Source: Tidjanibacter sp. (lineage in GTDB: Bacteria > Bacteroidota > Bacteroidia > Bacteroidales > Rikenellaceae). From it: a stretch of 54,628 bases of DNA. The stretch covers positions 1 through 54,628 of the forward strand of contig JAFPBB010000083.1 of the NCBI GenBank assembly GCA_017390585.1. The letters are read 5' to 3'. Made by a program: the position numbers and the translations under genes. Within the stretch, counting starts at the first letter, position 1, and every line of letters starts with the position of its first letter. Below the pieces are notes generated by a model that was not told where the DNA came from, ran no database searches, and saw only the letters and a program-made list of their open reading frames with translations. Below are positions 25,005 to 33,494 of this stretch, in pieces.

Positions 25005-25958
25005 ATGGCAAAAGGTGAATTTTCGCTGATAGACTTCATCAGCACCCACTTCAAGGTACCCGAAGGTATGGTGGGCATAGGCGACGACTGCGCCATCATC
25101 CCCAGCTATGGGGAAGATACGCTCGTCTCCACCGATATGCTCCTCGAGGGCATCCACTTCCTCCGCACGAAAGCCTCTCCCGAGGATATCGGTTGGAAGG
25201 CTGCGGCAGTGAACCTCAGCGACATAGCTGCAATGGGAGGTGTCCCCACCGCAACATTCCTCTCGATGGCTCTGCCTGCCGACGCACAGGGCGAGTGGGC
25301 CGAGCGTTTCATTGTGGGCTATGCCGAGATCAGCCGACTCTACAACGTCCCCCTGCTGGGTGGCGACACCACCTCCTCCCTGCGCGACATTGCCATCAAC
25401 GTGGGTGTCAAGGGGCGTTGCCCACAAGGCAAGGCCATAGGTCGCAACGGCGCCAAGGTGGGCGAGACAATCTTCGTGACGGGACCCCTCGGCGACTCGG
25501 GAGCAGGTCTCAAAGCCATCCTCGAACAGCTCCCCTCCACCCCCCTCGTAGACCATCTCATAGGCAAGCATCTCCGCCCCACCCCCAGGCTCGCCGAGGG
25601 TGTGGCACTCCGCCAGACGGAGAGAGTGGGTGCAATGATGGATATCTCGGACGGTATTGCGTCGGACCTGAGGCACATTCTCCGCTGCTCGGGTGTGGGT
25701 GCGACCATAGAGCTCTCCTCCCTCCCCCTCTCGGAGGAGTTGCGCCAGATGTGCACTCTCCACGATTGGAACCCCACCGACCTCGCGCTCACAGCCGGAG
25801 AGGACTATGAACTCCTGCTCACAGGCCCCGACAACCTCCCCGAGCTCGTGGAGTTTCCCCTCCACCCCATCGGCACCATCACCGAGGATAGGGAGCTCTG
25901 CTGGATGCACAACGGACGCAAGGTCCGCTACAACAAGAAGGGTTTTTCGCACTTTTAG
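25005..25958 (+). CDS. thiL: Thiamine-monophosphate kinase
   Basis: A 317-aa ATP-dependent kinase that makes thiamine pyrophosphate from thiamine phosphate, the last step of the pathway. Family motifs: GIGDDCAII near the N-terminus, STDMLLEGIHF, the LSDIAAMGG segment, LLGGDTTSS, and MDISDGIASDL in the second half. The start at 25005 (MAKGEFSLIDFI) is 11 nt after tenA; an upstream in-frame ATG at 24951 lies inside tenA and adds no conserved sequence. It belongs to the riboswitch-controlled operon. Confidence 0.95.
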   Translation: MAKGEFSLIDFISTHFKVPEGMVGIGDDCAIIPSYGEDTLVSTDMLLEGIHFLRTKASPEDIGWKAAAVNLSDIAAMGGVPTATFLSMALPADAQGEWAERFIVGYAEISRLYNVPLLGGDTTSSLRDIAINVGVKGRCPQGKAIGRNGAKVGETIFVTGPLGDSGAGLKAILEQLPSTPLVDHLIGKHLRPTPRLAEGVALRQTERVGAMMDISDGIASDLRHILRCSGVGATIELSSLPLSEELRQMCTLHDWNPTDLALTAGEDYELLLTGPDNLPELVEFPLHPIGTITEDRELCWMHNGRKVRYNKKGFSHF

Positions 25959-25991
25959 CACCACCACAACACAAAACACACATAATCGCAG

Positions 25992-26810
25992 ATGAGCAAA
26001 CTACAATACCCCACAGTACTCTCCGTTGCAGGCAGTGATTCGGGCGGCGGAGCAGGCATACAGGCCGACATCAAGGCCATCTCCGCAATGGGAGCCTATG
26101 CCGCCACAGCCATCACCGCCGTTACGGTGCAGAACACCCTCGGAGTCACCGACGTTCACCCCATCCCCATCCCCGTCATCTGCGGCCAGATTGAGGCCGT
26201 GCTCTCCGACATAGGGGCCAATGCCATCAAAATCGGTATGCTCCACTCCTCGGAAGTGGTGGAGGCGGTGGCCGCAACCCTCCTCAGCCACAAGGCAGAG
26301 AACATCGTGCTCGACCCCGTGATGGTCTCCACCTCGGGCCACCGACTCATTGAGGAGAGTGCCATTGAGACGCTCCGACGCCAACTGCTCCCCCTTGCGC
26401 GCGTCATCACCCCCAACATCCCCGAGGCCGAGATTCTCGCGGGGGTGAAAATCGACCACAACGACCAACTCCCCGAGGTGGCCCGCGCCCTCGCAAAGAG
26501 TGCAGGATGCTCGGTGCTGATGAAAGCCGGCCACTTGGTGGGTAGGGAGATTGTGGACTATCTCTACAATGCCGAGACCGAGGAGCTCATTGCCCTCCCC
26601 TCGGAGCACATCGACACCCCCAACACCCACGGCACGGGTTGCACACTCTCCTCCGCACTTGCTGCTGCCCTCGCGCAGGGACTCTCCCTCAACGAGGCTG
26701 CCCGCAAGGCCAAGGAGTATATCCACTCGGCCATCTGCAGCGGAGCCAACTACACCATCGGCCACGGCCACGGTCCCGTGGACCACTTCTGGAAGATGAA
26801 AGACCTATAG
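25992..26810 (+). CDS. thiD: Hydroxymethylpyrimidine/phosphomethylpyrimidine kinase
   Basis: A 272-aa ribokinase-fold enzyme that phosphorylates HMP and HMP-P to HMP-PP for the ThiE reaction. Diagnostic motifs are SVAGSDSGGGAGIQADIK at the N-terminus, VLDPVMVSTSG in the middle, and THGTGCTLSSALAAAL with the catalytic Cys near the C-terminus. It is the last gene of the operon and is followed by a strong terminator. With thiM, TenA and ThiE it lets the cell assemble thiamine from salvaged pyrimidine and thiazole; thiC, thiS, thiG and thiH are not in this window. Confidence 0.95.
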   Translation: MSKLQYPTVLSVAGSDSGGGAGIQADIKAISAMGAYAATAITAVTVQNTLGVTDVHPIPIPVICGQIEAVLSDIGANAIKIGMLHSSEVVEAVAATLLSHKAENIVLDPVMVSTSGHRLIEESAIETLRRQLLPLARVITPNIPEAEILAGVKIDHNDQLPEVARALAKSAGCSVLMKAGHLVGREIVDYLYNAETEELIALPSEHIDTPNTHGTGCTLSSALAAALAQGLSLNEAARKAKEYIHSAICSGANYTIGHGHGPVDHFWKMKDL

Positions 26811-26843
26811 GAGAGACCCTCTCCTCTTCGGACACCCACACAT

Positions 26844-26890
26844 ACGCAAAAACTCCCTCCTGCGACTCTGGCAGGAGGGAGTTTTTGCGT
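26844..26890. terminator. Bidirectional terminator between thiD and the S9 peptidase gene
   Basis: A perfect 20-bp stem (26844-26863 with 26871-26890) with a 7-nt loop. The outer part of the stem is AAAAA paired with TTTTT, so each strand has a T-run at the 3' side. It serves the convergent genes thiD and the peptidase at 26936-28912. Confidence 0.9.
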
Positions 26891-26935
26891 ATAAACCGAC
26901 GACCATCGGTCGCCAATGTCTCTCGGGTGATTGTG

Positions 26936-28912
26936 CTACTTGAGGTAGTCGTCGAAGTACATAGTCACCTTATCCATCAGATGGACACGGTCTTTGCCGA
27001 GAACGTTGTGCTCGTGGCGAGGATAGGGGAAGTAGTCCACCTGGATGTTGTTGACCACACAAGCCCTCACGAAGCTGAGGCTGTGCTGCCACACCACCAC
27101 GGGGTCGATGGCACCCTGACAGATGAGGAGTTTACCCTTCAGATTGGGGGCCTGATTGATGAGCGAAGTGGCCTCGTAGCCCTCGGGGTTCTGCTCGGGG
27201 GTGTCCATATAGCGCTCGCCATACATCACCTCATACCACTTCCAATCAATCACAGGGCCACCGGCAACGCCCACCTTGAATACCTCGGGATAGTGGGTCA
27301 TCAGCGAGATGGTCATAAAACCGCCGTAGCTCCAGCCGTGGACACCAATGCGGTCGGCGTCGACCCACTCGTGGCCGAGGAGCCACTCCACGCCCTTCAT
27401 CTGGTCCTCCATCTCGGCCTTGCCACACTGGCGGTGGATCACCTTCTCATACTCGGCACCGTGGTTGAGCGTGCCTCGGTTGTCCATCACAAAGACCACA
27501 TAGCCCCTCTGTGCCATATACATCTCCCAGCGACGCAGGCTGGCCAGATAGGAGTTGTTGACCATCTGGCTGTGGGGACCACCGTAGACATAGACGATGG
27601 CGGGATACTTCTTGGCGGGGTCGAAGTCGATGGGGTAGATGAGTCGATACCAATTCTCCCACTTGCCGTCGGCGGTGGGGATGGTGCCCAACTCTATGGG
27701 GGTGTAGTTGTAGCCTTCGGTGGGGTCGGGTGCGGTGAGGAGGTTGGCGGCCACCTTGCCGTCGGTGGTGGAGGCCACGTTCACGATGCGAGGCACATAG
27801 AGAGCCGAGTAGTTGTCCACAAACCACTTACGGTCGGGGCTGAGGCTGCAGTTGTGCCAACCCGCCTCGTGGGTCAGGCGCACGCGCTTGCCATTTTTGA
27901 GGTTGACCTTGCAGAGGTGCTGCTCGGCGGTGGAGAACTCAAAGGAGTAGTAGTAGACCCACTTGCTGTCGTGACCCACATAGGCCACATCGGCATCGAC
28001 CTCGGTGAGACGACGGTGGTTCCACTCACCCGTTTTGGCATTGCGCTCATAGAGGTAGAGGTTCCAATAGGCATCGCGCACATTGGTTGCGTAGAGGAAT
28101 CTGTTGCCGCTCTCGTCGAGCCAACGCAGAGGATGGAGAGGCTCCACATAGCGGGGGTCGGTCTCGGTGAAGAGCGACTCCACGAGCTCACCCGAGGTGG
28201 CCGAGTAGCTATTCAGGTGCATCTCGTTCTGGTCGCGGTTGAGCACCTGGATGTAGATGAGCTTGCCATCGGGGCTCCAAGTGATGTTGGTCAGGTAGCG
28301 CTCCTCGTCGAAGTCGTCGACCTTCATCCAAGTGGTCTCACGGGTTGCGGAGTTCCACACACCCAGCGACACCACCTCGGAGGGAAGACCCGCCATAGGG
28401 TACTTAATCTCCTTGAGAGAGCCTGTGCGTGTGGTGATGTCGAGCAGCGGGAAGGCGGTGATGCGACTCTCGTCCTTGCGGTAGAAGGCCACGCTGAGTC
28501 CGTCGGGCGAGGGGAAGATGCCTCCCTCGATGCCAAACTCGTTGCGGCTGACGTGGGAGCCGTTGACGATATTCCTATCCTCGTCGGCGGTGATAGCTAT
28601 CTTCTCGTCGCCAATCTGGGCGTAGAGATTGTTCTCTTCGGTGAAGTAGCGTGGGCGCTCGGTTTTGGTGGTCTCGGCGGGTGTGGCGGGCTTACCCGAT
28701 TGGGGGTAGAACCACTCGATGTTGTCGCGCGAGACGACCTTGCCATAGATGGCTTTTCCCTTGGCATCCTCGCCCCAAATGACGAAGATGTTCTGTGGAA
28801 CGAGTTCGCGAGAGAGGATTGTCTCTTCCATAGTCAACAGTTTTCTCTCCTGGGCCTGAGCACAATAGGGCATCAGCAGTCCGAGGAGGATGGTGCAAAA
28901 TAGAGGTTTCAT
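26936..28912 (-). CDS. S9 family dipeptidyl peptidase IV-like serine peptidase
   Basis: A 658-aa exported enzyme (signal LLGLLMPYCAQAQ) that probably removes dipeptides, often X-Pro, from peptide N-termini in the periplasm. The N-terminal part, to about 400, is a beta-propeller (IFVIWGEDAKGK ... SPDGLSVAFYRKDES). The C-terminal alpha/beta-hydrolase domain has the Ser nucleophile in GWSYGG (about Ser528), Asp in GAIDPVVVWQHS (about Asp603) and His in YPRHEHNV (about His635). Length is slightly shorter than typical 700-plus-aa DPP IV enzymes. It stands alone between the thi operon and the surface-lipoprotein operon. Confidence 0.92.
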   Translation of the reverse strand: MKPLFCTILLGLLMPYCAQAQERKLLTMEETILSRELVPQNIFVIWGEDAKGKAIYGKVVSRDNIEWFYPQSGKPATPAETTKTERPRYFTEENNLYAQIGDEKIAITADEDRNIVNGSHVSRNEFGIEGGIFPSPDGLSVAFYRKDESRITAFPLLDITTRTGSLKEIKYPMAGLPSEVVSLGVWNSATRETTWMKVDDFDEERYLTNITWSPDGKLIYIQVLNRDQNEMHLNSYSATSGELVESLFTETDPRYVEPLHPLRWLDESGNRFLYATNVRDAYWNLYLYERNAKTGEWNHRRLTEVDADVAYVGHDSKWVYYYSFEFSTAEQHLCKVNLKNGKRVRLTHEAGWHNCSLSPDRKWFVDNYSALYVPRIVNVASTTDGKVAANLLTAPDPTEGYNYTPIELGTIPTADGKWENWYRLIYPIDFDPAKKYPAIVYVYGGPHSQMVNNSYLASLRRWEMYMAQRGYVVFVMDNRGTLNHGAEYEKVIHRQCGKAEMEDQMKGVEWLLGHEWVDADRIGVHGWSYGGFMTISLMTHYPEVFKVGVAGGPVIDWKWYEVMYGERYMDTPEQNPEGYEATSLINQAPNLKGKLLICQGAIDPVVVWQHSLSFVRACVVNNIQVDYFPYPRHEHNVLGKDRVHLMDKVTMYFDDYLK

Positions 28913-28938
28913 AATTTATGGTTTCTTGATTTGTGGTG

Positions 28939-28946
28939 TAAAGGTA
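28939..28946 (-). promoter_or_regulatory. Possible -7 element of the S9 peptidase gene
   Basis: The minus strand reads TACCTTTA, one mismatch to TAnnTTTG, about 27 nt before the start codon. The -33 element is weak. Confidence 0.3.
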
Positions 28947-29056
28947 CAAAATTTTTTGTGATTAAATCCGACACGGGGCAATAATTCCGTCTCAACCCCT
29001 CGCCCCACCCATCGAAAAGCTATCCGGGGGAACAGTTGTGAAAAAGATAACATTTG

Positions 29057-29088
29057 TTTGTATTTCTTCAAAAAAAAGAATATATTTG
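29057..29088 (+). promoter_or_regulatory. Promoter of the surface-lipoprotein operon
   Basis: TTTG at 29057-29060, a 20-nt spacer and TATATTTG at 29081-29088, a full match to the Bacteroidetes consensus. It lies 42 nt before the start at 29130. The six genes up to 39628 follow with gaps of 21-55 nt, so this is probably their only promoter. Confidence 0.82.
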
Positions 29089-29129
29089 CGATAGCTTATT
29101 CACTACTGTTAACGATTGATTCTCCAAAA

Positions 29130-30272
29130 ATGAAACGTGCACTTAGGGCCCTGTTTGCAATGGTCCTTATCTCTGCATTGGTACTCAACGGCTGCGACAC
29201 CAATGATGTGTCAGACCTCGGAGCCGTGAGACTCTCTTCCAATAGCGTTGTTTTCGACTGCTTTGGTGGCAGCAAAACCATCGAAGTAGAGACCTATCCT
29301 CAGGGTGTGGATTGGGCCGTGGAGTGCCCCGACCTCACTTGGGCCACCATCGAGACCCAAGAGGGTAAGGTTGTGGTCACAACCCAGGCCAATGCTTCCA
29401 CCTCAACACGCACCTCCGCATTCACCATCTCCAACAGCAACGCTCTCTTCGAGCCCATCGAAGTGGAGATTCTGCAGGAGGCCGCTCCCGAGGAGAGCTT
29501 CTCCACCAGCGCACCCATCGACGAGGTCTACGCTATAGACTCCGAGGGAGGCACCATCACCTTCACGGTGATTGCATCGACCGAGTGGGATGTGGAGTGC
29601 GCGGCCGAGTGGGTGGCCATCGAGTGCGACAAGAGTTCGGGCAGGATGAGCCTCACCGTGGAGAAGAACGAGACCGAGCAGGCGAAGGAGTGCTTCGTGA
29701 GCATCATTGTGGGCGAGGGTGAGCGCACCGAGCGCCACAACTTCCTGCTCACCCAGGATATCAGGGCCAACAACCCCTACTACAAACTCGTGGGCAACTG
29801 GGAGATTACCGCCACCAAGTGGTTCTACTCCCCCAACGGCTCGCTCAACTCCCTCGACTATGCCCCCAACCCCACCGACTACTACCTCATCTTCGCCATC
29901 GAGGAGGGAGTCTATGGTCAGACGCTCGTGATGAAAGATTTCCTCTACCCCGGCACCGAGTTGGAGGTGAGGTACGACAGCCAAACGGGTGGTTTTGTCA
30001 TCCCCTTCGGATGGTCGGTTTTGGGCTACGACGTATTTCTCTATGTGACCGTTGTTTCGGACCGCCAATTCTCCTACGCCTCCGTGGAGGTCGACGTTGT
30101 TCCCACCGAGGATGGCACACTCGCTCTGGAGATGCCCACCGTGGCGGGATTCAACCACGTCGGCTTCGGCCTGTGGACCTACAACGACAATGGAGCCAAG
30201 GTGGCCTTCGGCTCCACCTACCGCCCCACGATGTTCCCTATGGATGAGATTGTCCTCCGCAAGCAGTTCTAA
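29130..30272 (+). CDS. BACON-domain lipoprotein
   Basis: A 380-aa lipoprotein whose signal (ALVLNGCDTND) sets the start at 29130. The earlier in-frame ATG lies at the promoter and cannot be used. Two BACON-like modules are visible at about 25-115 (FGGSKTIEVETYPQGVDW, then ATIETQEGKVVVTT) and 125-210 (SEGGTITFTVIASTEWDVEC, then HNFLLTQDI). A third beta-rich domain follows at about 215-380 (YYKLVGNWEITATKWFY ... EIVLRKQF), similar in pattern to the domain at the end of the 491-aa lipoprotein encoded at 38153. BACON domains are Ig-like and are thought to bind carbohydrate or mucin. No enzyme motif is seen. Confidence 0.78.
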   Translation: MKRALRALFAMVLISALVLNGCDTNDVSDLGAVRLSSNSVVFDCFGGSKTIEVETYPQGVDWAVECPDLTWATIETQEGKVVVTTQANASTSTRTSAFTISNSNALFEPIEVEILQEAAPEESFSTSAPIDEVYAIDSEGGTITFTVIASTEWDVECAAEWVAIECDKSSGRMSLTVEKNETEQAKECFVSIIVGEGERTERHNFLLTQDIRANNPYYKLVGNWEITATKWFYSPNGSLNSLDYAPNPTDYYLIFAIEEGVYGQTLVMKDFLYPGTELEVRYDSQTGGFVIPFGWSVLGYDVFLYVTVVSDRQFSYASVEVDVVPTEDGTLALEMPTVAGFNHVGFGLWTYNDNGAKVAFGSTYRPTMFPMDEIVLRKQF

Positions 30273-30293
30273 CCACCCCAAAACACCACCGCT

Positions 30294-33200
30294 ATGAAAT
30301 TTCGCAACCTGATATACACCTTAATCCTCGCTATGGGCTTGGTTGCCTGCAACAACCCCCACAGCGACGAGATTGTTTTCCCCAACTCGGAAGGTCGCAT
30401 CACCCTTGAGGTCAGTGCCAAAAACCCACTCCTGAAAGTGGACGAGAGTGGCCTCGCAGGTGAGGTTACGTTCCTCTCGCGCGGAGGCGAAATAGTCCTC
30501 GATGTGCTGACCAACCAATCCGCGTGGAGCTACACCAAGAGCCAAGACTCCTCCTGGCTCACCGCCAAAGATAGCGACTACTTCCTCCGACTCTCCACCG
30601 AGGAGAACAACACCGGAGAGATTCGCACCGCAACCATCACCATCACCGCCGAGCGCGAGGGTGAGAGGGTGGAGTTTGTGCTCACCGTGTCGCAGAACTT
30701 CATTGGTCAGGCCGAGTTGGGTCTGTCGACCTCCTCTCTGAGGATGGAGGCCCACACCTCGCTGCGTCAGGTGGTGAGGGTGGAGAGTAGCGACGACGAG
30801 TGGGAGTTCGACTGCACCTGCTCGTGGCTCCTCATCGAGAAGAACGGAGAGGAACTCATCCTCACCGCCGACGACAACCGCCGCAACGCCCAGCGCGAGA
30901 CCTTCATCAGGCTCTTTGTGGAGCGCGAGGGCGCGGTGGCCCTGGAGAGTGTGCTCACCGTGCGTCAGGATGGCAACGCCTTTGTCACCCTGGCCTCCTA
31001 CAATGTGGCCACCGACGACGAGGGTGCCAAGAAGAGTCTCGCCGTGAAAGCCAACCCCGAGTTGGAGTGGGCTGTCGAGAGCGATGGTAGCAGTTGGTTC
31101 TCCGTGAAAAAACTCTCTGCCGAGGAGCTGGAGGTGGAGATCAACCCCAACGATGCGGGCTTGGAGCGCAAGGGTAGCTTCACCATCGAGGTGGGCGACG
31201 AGAACAACTCGGCACAAGCCACCGTGAAGGTACACCAGATTGGCACCGACACCGAGGAGCTGATCTATGAGATAGAGATTGTGGAGCCCTTCCACCTCAT
31301 CACCGCAGCGCCTGTGTTGACCACCTCCACGGGAGGCAGCATTGCTGTCGATTGGGGCGATGGTTCCGAGGTGGAGACCTTCGAGAGCCGACGCGGCACC
31401 CACACCTACAAGGAGCCCGGTCTCTACACCATCTCCATCACCGGCGAGGCCCATCAACTCAAGTTCAGCGACGGCAGTAGCTTTGCACCCGAGCTGAAAA
31501 ACATCATCTCGTGGGGTCAGTTGGGACTCAAGAATGCCGCCGATATGTGTTTGGGTTGCTCGGGCTTGGAGAGCATTCCCAACGACGTGGCAGGCTCATT
31601 TGCCAACGTCAAGTCCTTCCTCGGCGCCTTCTCGGCTTGCGAGAGCCTCAAGGAGATTCCCGCCGGCCTCTTCCGCCACGCCACCCTGGCCAAGAACTTC
31701 GAGGACTGCTTCAGCCACTCGCGCTCCATTAGCGAGATTCCCGCGGGCCTCTTCGACAACTGCACCGCCGCCGAGCGATTTATCAACACCTTCTACGCCA
31801 CCGGCACGGGCTACGTCAGCACCTCCTCCACCCTCCCCAACTTCTCGGAGGTGAAGGCTATGGTGCAGCAGGGTGTGCTCCGCGCCATCCCCGAGGGACT
31901 CTTCGACAAGTGTACCGCCGCGCAGAAGTTCGACTACGTCTTTGGCGCCACCGCCATCGAGAGCATCCCCGAGGGGCTGTTTGCCAACAACTCGGCCGCC
32001 ACAATCTTCACGGGTGCATTCTCGGCCTGCGTCAACCTCACGGAGATTCCTGCAGGGCTGATGAGGGGTGCAACGGGTGCGCTCGACATCAAATATATGT
32101 TTGCGGGTTGCGATGGCATCAAGGAGATTCCCACAGGGATGTTCACCAACAACTCGGCCGTCACCAACCTCGAGTATATCTTCTACAAGACCGGCATCTC
32201 GAAGCTCTCGAAGGGCACTTTCGAGGGTCTCTCGGGTGTGAAAACCGTGGGCGCCGTATTCCAAGACTGCCTCTCCCTGTGCGAGATTGAGGAGGGAGCC
32301 TTCGACGGTCTTTCGGCTGCCAAGTCGTTCAAATACTGCTTCTCGGGCTGCACCTCCCTGAGGAGCATTCCCGAGGGTCTGTTTGCAGGCCTCACAGCCG
32401 CCTACGAGTTCAAGTCGACCTTCGAGGACTCGGGTTTGGAGAGCATCCCCGCAGGACTCTTTGCCGACGCAAGGGACTACTCGGGTGCCGACCTGACCTA
32501 TATGTTGGCAGGTTGCAAGAACCTCAAAACCGTGCCCGCAGGCCTCTTCGACACCTTCACCACCGTCACCTCGCCCGGCTTCAGGAGCCTCTTTGAGCAC
32601 TCCGGCATCGAGAGTGTGCCCGCAGGATTGTTTGCCAAGAGCGTGAAGATCACCACCGGCTTCGAGGACCTCTTCTATATGTGCGAGGAGCTCAAGACCA
32701 TCGAGGGTTCCATCTTCCCCACCTCGGAGAATGTGAGCTCGCTGGCCTACACCTTCTCGGGCTGTAGCTCGCTCGAGTCGCTCCCCGCCGACCTCTTCAC
32801 CCCCCTGGCTGCATCGAAGACCAAGTTCACCGCCACCTTCTATGGTTGCACCTCGCTCGCGTCGCTCCCCGAAGGTCTCTTTGCCGAGAACACCGCAGCC
32901 ACACAATTCACCAACACCTTCAACTCCTGCACCTCACTCAAGAGCATCCCCGCCAACCTCCTCGGCAGCAAGGAGAAGGTGACCACCGTCAAGGGCATCT
33001 TCGATGGTTGCAGCTCGCTGGAGTCGATTCCCGCAGGGCTCTTTGCCGAGTGCCCCGCCATCACCAGCTTCGAGCGTGCCTTTGCCGAGTGCAGCTCGCT
33101 GAGGTCGCTCCCCGCAGAGCTCTTTGCCGCCATCGGCACCAAGAGCTCGAGCGTGACCTTTGCCGAGTGCTTCCAGAACTGCTCGTCGCTCGAGTCGCTC

Positions 33201-33458
33201 CCCGCAGGGCTCTTCGACACGGTGCGACGCATCAACTACGTCGACTACTGTTTCGACGGTTGCTCATCGCTGAAAGGCGAATCGCCCTACACCATTGTGG
33301 TGGATAGCGAGGGCGTGGAGCAGAAGGTCCACCTCTATGAGCGCGTCAAGGGCGACGACTTTGCAACGGTGCCCTCCTCGTCGTCGGCACACACCAAGTG
33401 CTTCGCAGGGTGCAACGGACTGACAGACTACGACAACATCCCCAGCGACTGGAAGTAA
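30294..33458 (+). CDS. Surface lipoprotein with BACON domains and about 20 leucine-rich-like repeats
   Basis: A 1,054-aa lipoprotein (LAMGLVACNNPHSDE). Three BACON-like modules cover about 20-315, each ending in a VxQ strand. A PKD-like WGDGSEVETF segment at about 345-385 introduces the repeats. From about 415 to 1000 there are roughly 20 units of 24-30 residues built on the pattern Phe-x(2)-Cys-x-Ser-Leu-x-Ser-Ile-Pro-Ala-Gly-Leu-Phe (for example CSSLESIPAGLFAECPAITS). These resemble BspA-like or DUF285-type leucine-rich repeats of bacterial surface proteins. The C-terminus (CNGLTDYDNIPSDWK) caps the array. Such arrays often mediate protein or host-surface adhesion, which is inference here. 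The cysteine before each core is mostly conserved. Confidence 0.8.
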   Translation: MKFRNLIYTLILAMGLVACNNPHSDEIVFPNSEGRITLEVSAKNPLLKVDESGLAGEVTFLSRGGEIVLDVLTNQSAWSYTKSQDSSWLTAKDSDYFLRLSTEENNTGEIRTATITITAEREGERVEFVLTVSQNFIGQAELGLSTSSLRMEAHTSLRQVVRVESSDDEWEFDCTCSWLLIEKNGEELILTADDNRRNAQRETFIRLFVEREGAVALESVLTVRQDGNAFVTLASYNVATDDEGAKKSLAVKANPELEWAVESDGSSWFSVKKLSAEELEVEINPNDAGLERKGSFTIEVGDENNSAQATVKVHQIGTDTEELIYEIEIVEPFHLITAAPVLTTSTGGSIAVDWGDGSEVETFESRRGTHTYKEPGLYTISITGEAHQLKFSDGSSFAPELKNIISWGQLGLKNAADMCLGCSGLESIPNDVAGSFANVKSFLGAFSACESLKEIPAGLFRHATLAKNFEDCFSHSRSISEIPAGLFDNCTAAERFINTFYATGTGYVSTSSTLPNFSEVKAMVQQGVLRAIPEGLFDKCTAAQKFDYVFGATAIESIPEGLFANNSAATIFTGAFSACVNLTEIPAGLMRGATGALDIKYMFAGCDGIKEIPTGMFTNNSAVTNLEYIFYKTGISKLSKGTFEGLSGVKTVGAVFQDCLSLCEIEEGAFDGLSAAKSFKYCFSGCTSLRSIPEGLFAGLTAAYEFKSTFEDSGLESIPAGLFADARDYSGADLTYMLAGCKNLKTVPAGLFDTFTTVTSPGFRSLFEHSGIESVPAGLFAKSVKITTGFEDLFYMCEELKTIEGSIFPTSENVSSLAYTFSGCSSLESLPADLFTPLAASKTKFTATFYGCTSLASLPEGLFAENTAATQFTNTFNSCTSLKSIPANLLGSKEKVTTVKGIFDGCSSLESIPAGLFAECPAITSFERAFAECSSLRSLPAELFAAIGTKSSSVTFAECFQNCSSLESLPAGLFDTVRRINYVDYCFDGCSSLKGESPYTIVVDSEGVEQKVHLYERVKGDDFATVPSSSSAHTKCFAGCNGLTDYDNIPSDWK

Positions 33459-33494
33459 GAGAATTGTAGGACCGAAAAAAATGAGAACGAAAAT

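Noticed and set aside
31540-33440. CRISPR-like or tandem DNA repeat array
   Set aside because: The periodicity is in codons of one open frame with variable spacing and diverged units; it encodes a repeat protein.
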